From: Planktothrix sp. UBA8402
Lineage (GTDB): Bacteria > Cyanobacteriota > Cyanobacteriia > Cyanobacteriales > Microcoleaceae
NCBI GenBank assembly: GCA_003456035.1
Contig: DMPJ01000109.1
Span: forward strand, 5,206-10,756
DNA: 5,551 bases
Reading direction: 5' to 3'
The notes under the pieces are model-generated. The model was given only the letters and a program-made list of their open reading frames with translations. It made no database searches and was not told where the DNA came from. The translations under genes and the position numbers were made by a program. This document shows, in pieces, positions 1 to 3,638 of this stretch (positions are counted from its first letter, which is position 1; every line of letters starts with the position of its first letter).

Positions 1-562
1 TTCGTTCCATTTGAGAAACGTTTTTAATAAAATAAGCCCAGCTTTGAGACAGATTTTCCAGTTGTTCTAATTCTTGATTAAATTTAGGCAATTCTACAAA
101 AACTAACTCTATTTCTCGTTCAGGATACTCGAACTTGTTTTCTAGTTCTTGGAAGACAAAATGGGAAATAAGTTTATCGTTATTTTTAAATAACACAAAA
201 TCCGTAATTGTTAATGCAATTATGGGATTTAACTTAGAATATCCCTCTCTGGGTTTGAGTTGAGTGGCGTAGGTTTTAGCCGCATTATAAACAACTCGCT
301 TGGTAAAAGCAGAAACATTAATTACCTGCATTTCAATAATTACCGTTTTATTCCCAGTAATTTTAGCTTTAACATCCAAATAACTATCTTTTAATCCCGT
401 AACAGTTCCAGCCGCATAAGGATCAATAATTTCTAAGTCTTCAATGGTCGGTTGTCCGTCATAGATCATAGCATTAAGGAAGCTGATCAAGACATTTTTG
501 CTCTGGGGAGAAGCAAAGACTTTTTTGAACCCAAAATCGGTTTTAACGCTAATAAAACGCAT
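1..562 (-). CDS. Rpn-family PD-(D/E)XK nuclease / putative transposase, 3' end cut by window edge
   Basis: This is a partial gene: 187 codons are visible from an ATG at 560-562 and the frame stays open to base 1. I translated it directly from the minus strand. The N-terminus contains TDFGFKKVFA (residues 8-17), the opening motif of the Rpn/PDDEXK_2 family, followed by FLNAMI (28-33). The nuclease core is visible as D63 in YLDVKAKI and the E-x-Q motif in VIIEMQV (residues 77 and 79). RVVYNAAKTYATQL (89-102) is also typical. Members are usually about 280-310 residues, so roughly the last third lies outside the window. Characterised E. coli Rpn proteins are DNA endonucleases that promote RecA-independent recombination. 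Many copies are annotated as transposases without evidence of transposition. No Shine-Dalgarno sequence is seen before the ATG, which is common in cyanobacteria. The family call is firm. The biological role, perhaps in recombination or defence, is inference. Confidence 0.85.
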   Translation of the reverse strand, partial: MRFISVKTDFGFKKVFASPQSKNVLISFLNAMIYDGQPTIEDLEIIDPYAAGTVTGLKDSYLDVKAKITGNKTVIIEMQVINVSAFTKRVVYNAAKTYATQLKPREGYSKLNPIIALTITDFVLFKNNDKLISHFVFQELENKFEYPEREIELVFVELPKFNQELEQLENLSQSWAYFIKNVSQMER

Positions 563-592
563 AGGTAGATATTTTTGATTGGGCTAATTTTA

Positions 593-617
593 TGATATTA
601 TAATACAAATTATATCA
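593..617 (-). promoter_or_regulatory. Candidate promoter / AT-rich inverted repeat upstream of the Rpn gene
   Basis: The minus strand carries TATAAT at 597-602, about 35 bases before the ATG at 562, and a second TATAAT at 609-614. The first lies inside an inverted repeat, TGATAT (593-598) and ATATCA (612-617), which could be an operator. No good -35 hexamer is found at 16-18 bp spacing from either box. In such AT-rich DNA these boxes could be chance. A weak 5-bp inverted repeat, TAGGC/GCCTA at 622-626 and 639-643, lies between this site and the upstream gene. It lacks a T-tract in the right place for a terminator. Nothing else is seen in the 105-bp gap. Confidence 0.25.
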
Positions 618-667
618 GATATAGGCTTGGTTTTTTATGCCTAATTTATAAAAATTTAAGTTTTTGA

Positions 668-1228
668 TCAGTTAACTCGTCGGTTTCTAAGTCTGTTTTT
701 ATCATCTTCTAAGGTATATTCTTCCAAGTCATCATCTTGAGTCGAAATGGAGTCTAGTCTATCCTGTATTCCTTGAATGTTTTCTTCGGTGACTTGAAAA
801 GAATCTTGGAGGTCATAAACAATATCCTGAGCGATCGCAATTCTAGCATAAAATTCAGGAATAAAATCATCTTTTAAAGAATCTAAATGTTGTGAAAACT
901 TGCGACTATCCTGGGTGATTTTAAAAAACAAAATTAAAATACTCAAAACACTCGCACTCGGAACCAAAACAGCTACTAAAATCCAAGTTGTTAATAAAGG
1001 ACTAACTCGCCTTAAACTTTGAGAAACTTCATTTTGAATTAAATCTCGCATTAAAATCAGATCACTTCTGGGATAAGAAGTTGATAAACTAATTAATTGA
1101 ATCTGATCATTTAATAAATTTTCCGGTGTTATAACTTGAGATTTGGAGGATTCAAACTGAAATAAAACTGGAGAAAAAAAGCCAAAATAAGACGAAAAAC
1201 AAACAAGAATTAATTGGGTTATCTTCAT
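668..1228 (-). CDS. Small membrane protein, TPR-less paralogue of the neighbouring gene's N-terminal half
   Basis: This encodes 186 residues, ATG at 1226-1228 and TGA at 668-670. I recognise no named family. The N-terminus (about 1-25) is hydrophobic and could be a signal peptide or anchor. It is followed by a polar stretch (26-70), an RR pair at 73-74, a clear membrane segment (about 79-104), a helical, coiled-coil-like region (106-163) and an acidic tail rich in D and E (164-176) that ends in basic residues. From NEV at 66 to YDLQ at 141 it aligns without a gap to the TPR protein encoded just upstream (RR, then 42 residues, then SLK, then IxxxLQ-like residues). The two genes are 13 bp apart on the same strand, so they are probably co-transcribed and may interact through their membrane or coiled-coil parts. 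That interaction is inference. No Shine-Dalgarno sequence is seen. A HIP1 octamer lies inside the gene. Confidence 0.75.
   Translation of the reverse strand: MKITQLILVCFSSYFGFFSPVLFQFESSKSQVITPENLLNDQIQLISLSTSYPRSDLILMRDLIQNEVSQSLRRVSPLLTTWILVAVLVPSASVLSILILFFKITQDSRKFSQHLDSLKDDFIPEFYARIAIAQDIVYDLQDSFQVTEENIQGIQDRLDSISTQDDDLEEYTLEDDKNRLRNRRVN
831..838. repeat. HIP1 octameric palindrome
   Basis: This is a perfect GCGATCGC, the highly iterated palindrome of many cyanobacterial genomes. It lies inside the small membrane-protein gene. Its value here is taxonomic. Near-matches sharing CGATCGC occur at 1670-1676 and 5366-5372. Confidence 0.85.
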
Positions 1229-1241
1229 TTAACTTAAATTA

Positions 1242-2642
1242 TTATGAATCAAAATTTAACTTTTGGAAATTTTTATCCTGTCGAATTGGATCAAAATCCG
1301 TTTCCCGTTTAACTAACTTTTGACAAGCATCAGGATTTAACCGCATTGCCCGTTTTAAATTTTCTAAGCCTAATTCCACTTGTCCCTGAACTGCATAACA
1401 TCTAGCTTTATTATACCAAATTCTATAAAAATCAGGACGAATTTTTGCAGCTTGATTATAAGATGAAATCGCCTGATCATATTTTTGAACCTTCGCCAAA
1501 GCAAAGCCACGATTATTCCAAGCATCCATATAATTAGGTTTTAAATCAATTGCCTTTTGATAGGATAAAATAGCGGCTTCATAATGATTTAATTTTCCTA
1601 AAGCCACACCTCGATTATTCCAAGCATCAGCATAATTATATCGCAATTGAATCGCACTTTCATAAGATACGATCGCTTCATGATAACGTTGTAACCGCGT
1701 GAGTGCAACCCCACGATTATTCCAAACTTCAGCTAAATCCGGTTTAAATTTTAACGCTTGATCATAACTTTGAATTGCCGTTTCTAAATTCCCCTCCAAA
1801 AACAATTTATCTCCTTGTTTAGCTAAATTAACCGCTTGTTTGAGTTGTTCTTGTACAAGTTCAACTTCTGATACGGGGGTTTCTGCTACAGTAGAATCAG
1901 AAGATTTTTCCTCAATTTCAGCCTGATCAACAGTTGGATTTTTTTCGGTTTCTGGATCAGATGCTAACAAAATAGGGATGAAAACTTCTGCGGAATTATT
2001 AACAGTGACTATGGTTTCAGTTGCTGGAGATATTTGATTAGTTTCAGGTAATAATTCCCCAAGTTCAGAACTTGATTCATTTTGAATCTGAGTTTGAACT
2101 TCCGATGAATTAGACTGTTCAACTAAAACGGCTTCAATAATAGGTTCATAGTTTTGAGTAGTTAGAGTTTGTAACGTTTCATGGGCTAAATCATTTTTAT
2201 TTTGCAATTGATATAAAATTTGTCTAGCCTCTATCAGTACCCGTTCTATCTCTGTCAAGGTATCAGATTTTAGACTTTCAATTTCTTGTTCTGCGGACGC
2301 TGTTTGTTGGGCTAATTTTTTTAGTAAAAACCAAACTCCACAGGCGGCGATCGTATTCAAAAGCAGTAACAAGAGTAAAATTAAACTTAATAATGCTAAA
2401 TGGCGACGGAAGGTATTATCAACTTGATTATCAACTTGATTTTTAATCTCTTGTTCCCTGACAGAAGATTCTGATAAATTGGGATTTTGAGCCAGGGAAT
2501 TAGTAGATAAAGTGGTAAAAAATAGTAAAATAGTGGCGGTAGCGATCCGGCTCCGTTGATCAAATGGCTTAGTTGTGAGCTTCCCGACTGTCCCAAATAG
2601 ACAAAAGGCGAAGCTAAGAGCAAATTTGTTTTTGTTTTTCAT
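1242..2642 (-). CDS. Membrane-anchored tetratricopeptide-repeat (TPR) protein
   Basis: This encodes 466 residues from the ATG at 2640-2642. A TTG three codons upstream (2649-2651) keeps the frame open, but ATG is preferred because GGA sits four bases before it. Visible parts, numbered from the ATG, are as follows. A hydrophobic segment at about 34-49 ends in SLAQ, so it may be a signal peptide cleaved near 51/52. RR is at 79-80 and a leucine-rich membrane helix at about 81-107. A coiled coil follows at about 111-165. Residues 166-268 are a low-complexity linker rich in E, S, T and V. Five TPRs lie at about 272-443 with exact 34-residue spacing; three begin with NNRG and most end in a P-x-x-x-x-x-W-like pattern. 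A short conserved-looking tail contains DFDPIRQD. TPRs bind proteins, so a scaffold role is likely, but the partner is unknown. It stops 13 bp before the small paralogue and probably forms an operon with it. Which side of the membrane the TPRs face is unclear, because positive residues flank both ends of the helix. Confidence 0.88.
   Translation of the reverse strand: MKNKNKFALSFAFCLFGTVGKLTTKPFDQRSRIATATILLFFTTLSTNSLAQNPNLSESSVREQEIKNQVDNQVDNTFRRHLALLSLILLLLLLLNTIAACGVWFLLKKLAQQTASAEQEIESLKSDTLTEIERVLIEARQILYQLQNKNDLAHETLQTLTTQNYEPIIEAVLVEQSNSSEVQTQIQNESSSELGELLPETNQISPATETIVTVNNSAEVFIPILLASDPETEKNPTVDQAEIEEKSSDSTVAETPVSEVELVQEQLKQAVNLAKQGDKLFLEGNLETAIQSYDQALKFKPDLAEVWNNRGVALTRLQRYHEAIVSYESAIQLRYNYADAWNNRGVALGKLNHYEAAILSYQKAIDLKPNYMDAWNNRGFALAKVQKYDQAISSYNQAAKIRPDFYRIWYNKARCYAVQGQVELGLENLKRAMRLNPDACQKLVKRETDFDPIRQDKNFQKLNFDS
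1507..1724 (-). repeat. 102-bp periodic repeat encoding consecutive TPR units
   Basis: A near-identical 14-base block (CC, A or T, then CGATTATTCCA on the plus strand) begins at 1507, 1609 and 1711, exactly 102 bp apart. It encodes the W/F-NNRG start of successive 34-residue TPRs. Conservation at DNA level as well as protein level suggests relatively recent duplication or homogenisation of the repeats. Confidence 0.8.
2415..2438 (-). repeat. 12-bp in-frame tandem duplication (NQVD-NQVD)
   Basis: The 12-mer ATTATCAACTTG occurs twice head to tail (2415-2426, 2427-2438), followed by a further ATT. It encodes NQVD twice, just before the RR pair and membrane helix of the TPR protein. Because 12 is a multiple of three, copy-number change would not break the frame. 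Confidence 0.85.
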
Positions 2643-2731
2643 ATCATCCAAGCGCGTTAATCGAAGAAATCCAAATTGGAGATCCCCAGGATAAAATCAA
2701 TAAAGAACAGCAAGAATTAAGAAATACTATC
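2643..2731. promoter_or_regulatory. Divergent intergenic region between the TPR gene and rimM
   Basis: This 89-bp gap must carry the 5' ends or promoters of two divergent genes, unless a promoter lies inside a coding region. I could not find a convincing -35/-10 pair on either strand. The plus strand is unusual in staying open in the rimM frame from 2618 with coding-like codons (reading IEEIQIGDPQDKINKEQQ before the rimM ATG), but it has no ATG, GTG or TTG start in frame. No strong Shine-Dalgarno sequence precedes rimM. The region is called regulatory from position only. Confidence 0.35.
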
Positions 2732-3349
2732 ATGTCTGAGTGGATAGAGATCGGGACTATTGTTGCGGCTCATGGGTTAAGAGGAGAAGTGCGGGTTTAT
2801 CCCAATTCGGATTTTCCTGAACGATTTATCGAACCCGGACAGCGTTGGTTATTACATCCCGGACAAACTGAACCTGAACCTGTAGAATTTTTGGGTGGCT
2901 ATTTAATGCCCAGTAAAGGCATTTATGTAGTTGAAATCGAGGGAATTGAAGATCGGAGTCAGGCGGAAGCATTACAAGGCTGTCCGTTAATGGTAACAGA
3001 CCAAGACCGCCCCTATTTAGAGGATGATGAATTTTACGTTTTAGATTTAATTGGGTTGGAAGTGTTTGACCAAGAAAAAGCTAGAATTATTGGCAGAGTT
3101 GTGGACGTGATTCCGGCTGGGAATGATTTATTAGAAGTAGAGTTATATTCCCCTACCCCAACAGAGGAAACTCCCGTTTCGGAACCTATTCCAGAGCTTA
3201 TTCATCGTAAATCTAAAAAGAAACGTAAACTCAAACCCCTACCAACAGTTTTGATTCCATTTGTTAAAGAGATTGTTCCAATTGTGGATTTAGAACAAAA
3301 ACGGATCGAAATTATTCCCCCTCGTGGGTTAATTGAGGAGACCGTTTAA
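2732..3349 (+). CDS. rimM: Ribosome maturation factor RimM (16S rRNA processing protein)
   Basis: This encodes 205 residues, ATG at 2732 and TAA at 3347-3349. RimM binds ribosomal protein S19 and assists late assembly of the 30S head domain and 16S rRNA processing in the cytoplasm. The N-terminal RimM domain has IGTIVAAHGLRGEVRV (7-22), SDFPERF (26-32) and the GIEDRSQAEALQG segment (71-83). The C-terminal PRC-barrel has FYVLDLIGLEV (101-111), the signature VIPAGNDLLEVE (126-137), and the closing block LIPFVKEIVPIVDLEQKR (174-191) with IPPRGL (195-200). E. coli RimM has 182 residues. The extra length is a loop at about 140-171, between the strands of the PRC barrel, rich in P, T and E and then in lysine (SKKKRKLK). 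The ATG at 2732 gives the expected N-terminus (EWIEIGTIVA). It is divergent from the TPR gene and followed by structured non-coding DNA, so it seems to be a single-gene unit here. Confidence 0.97.
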   Translation: MSEWIEIGTIVAAHGLRGEVRVYPNSDFPERFIEPGQRWLLHPGQTEPEPVEFLGGYLMPSKGIYVVEIEGIEDRSQAEALQGCPLMVTDQDRPYLEDDEFYVLDLIGLEVFDQEKARIIGRVVDVIPAGNDLLEVELYSPTPTEETPVSEPIPELIHRKSKKKRKLKPLPTVLIPFVKEIVPIVDLEQKRIEIIPPRGLIEETV

Positions 3350-3368
3350 ATTGCTAATATATAGCAAT
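3350..3368. repeat. Hairpin directly after the rimM stop codon
   Basis: ATTGCTA (3350-3356) and TAGCAAT (3362-3368) form a perfect 7-bp stem with a 5-base loop, starting at the base after the rimM TAA. There is no T-tract, so it is not a canonical intrinsic terminator, although it could protect the mRNA 3' end. Its right arm overlaps the left terminal repeat of the adjacent MITE-like unit, so it may be part of that repeat family. Confidence 0.6.
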
Positions 3369-3489
3369 CCTATTTGAGTTGGGTTCAAAATTCCTGAGTA
3401 AAAGGGAACACCGGATCTGGGAACAGAGGTAATACTTCTGGCTGTTTCATGTCAGTTGTAAATTATTACAACCTCGGTGCGGATTGCTA
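3362..3489. mobile_element. MITE-like non-coding element, 128 bp, with TA flanks
   Basis: The unit has perfect 9-bp terminal inverted repeats, TAGCAATCC (3362-3370) and GGATTGCTA (3481-3489), and is bounded on each side by TA (3360-3361 and 3490-3491). TA duplication is what IS630/Tc1-mariner-type transposases leave, and small non-autonomous derivatives with such ends are common in filamentous cyanobacteria. It has no open frame of note. Inside is a hairpin, GTTGTAA (3455-3461) and TTACAAC (3466-3472), with a 4-base loop. No transposase is in the window, so the mobile-element call rests on structure alone. An alternative is a simple intergenic palindrome family. Confidence 0.5.
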
Positions 3490-3497
3490 TAGCAATC
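3482..3497. repeat. 16-bp perfect palindrome at the right end of the MITE-like unit
   Basis: GATTGCTATAGCAATC is a perfect palindrome with no loop. Its left half is the right terminal repeat of the MITE-like unit and its right half repeats the same arm outward. The arm sequence also appears in the hairpin at 3350-3368, so four copies of the GCAAT-containing arm occur within 148 bp. It could be a nested insertion site or a protein-binding palindrome. Confidence 0.7.
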
Positions 3498-3522
3498 TTA
3501 AATCAATTGTATAGCCGGGAAA

Positions 3523-3538
3523 AGCTTAACAGCTTAAC
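3523..3538. repeat. 8-bp tandem repeat (AGCTTAAC x2)
   Basis: AGCTTAAC occurs at 3523-3530 and 3531-3538 head to tail in the non-coding region. The copy number is low, so it may be chance. It has no evident role. Confidence 0.5.
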
Positions 3539-3575
3539 TAGGAGAAAAACACTTTACTGTCTATGTTTGCTGCAT

Positions 3576-3610
3576 CAGTCTTTGTTAAACATTGTGTTTA
3601 ACAAAGACTG
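3576..3610 (-). terminator. Perfect 15-bp-stem hairpin downstream of the RTX gene
   Basis: CAGTCTTTGTTAAAC (3576-3590) pairs perfectly with its reverse complement at 3596-3610 around a 5-base loop. It begins 28 bases after the RTX stop codon on the minus strand, the right place for a terminator or an mRNA-stabilising 3' structure. Neither strand has a T-run directly after the stem. On the minus strand the nearest is GTTTTTC, about 25 bases further. Rho-independent termination is therefore not certain. It could equally be a dispersed palindromic repeat. Confidence 0.5.
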
Positions 3611-3638
3611 CTACACCTCACGTCCTGGCTAACTGCTA

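Noticed and set aside
2396..2623. 75-codon open frame on the minus strand inside the TPR gene
   Set aside because: It is an out-of-frame overlap of the TPR protein's N-terminal region. The peptide is leucine/isoleucine-rich because of base composition and shows no family features.
2643..2651. TTG start for the TPR gene at 2649-2651
   Set aside because: The ATG three codons downstream (2640-2642) has a GGA four bases before it and gives a normal basic N-terminus (MKNKNK).
3350..3368. Intrinsic terminator for rimM
   Set aside because: The stem-loop is there but lacks a following T-run. Its arm is shared with the MITE-like repeats, so I list it only as a hairpin.
3350..3638. CRISPR array, tRNA or riboswitch in the non-coding region
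   Set aside because: The repeats are inverted or short tandem with no regular spacers. I saw no cloverleaf or known riboswitch core.
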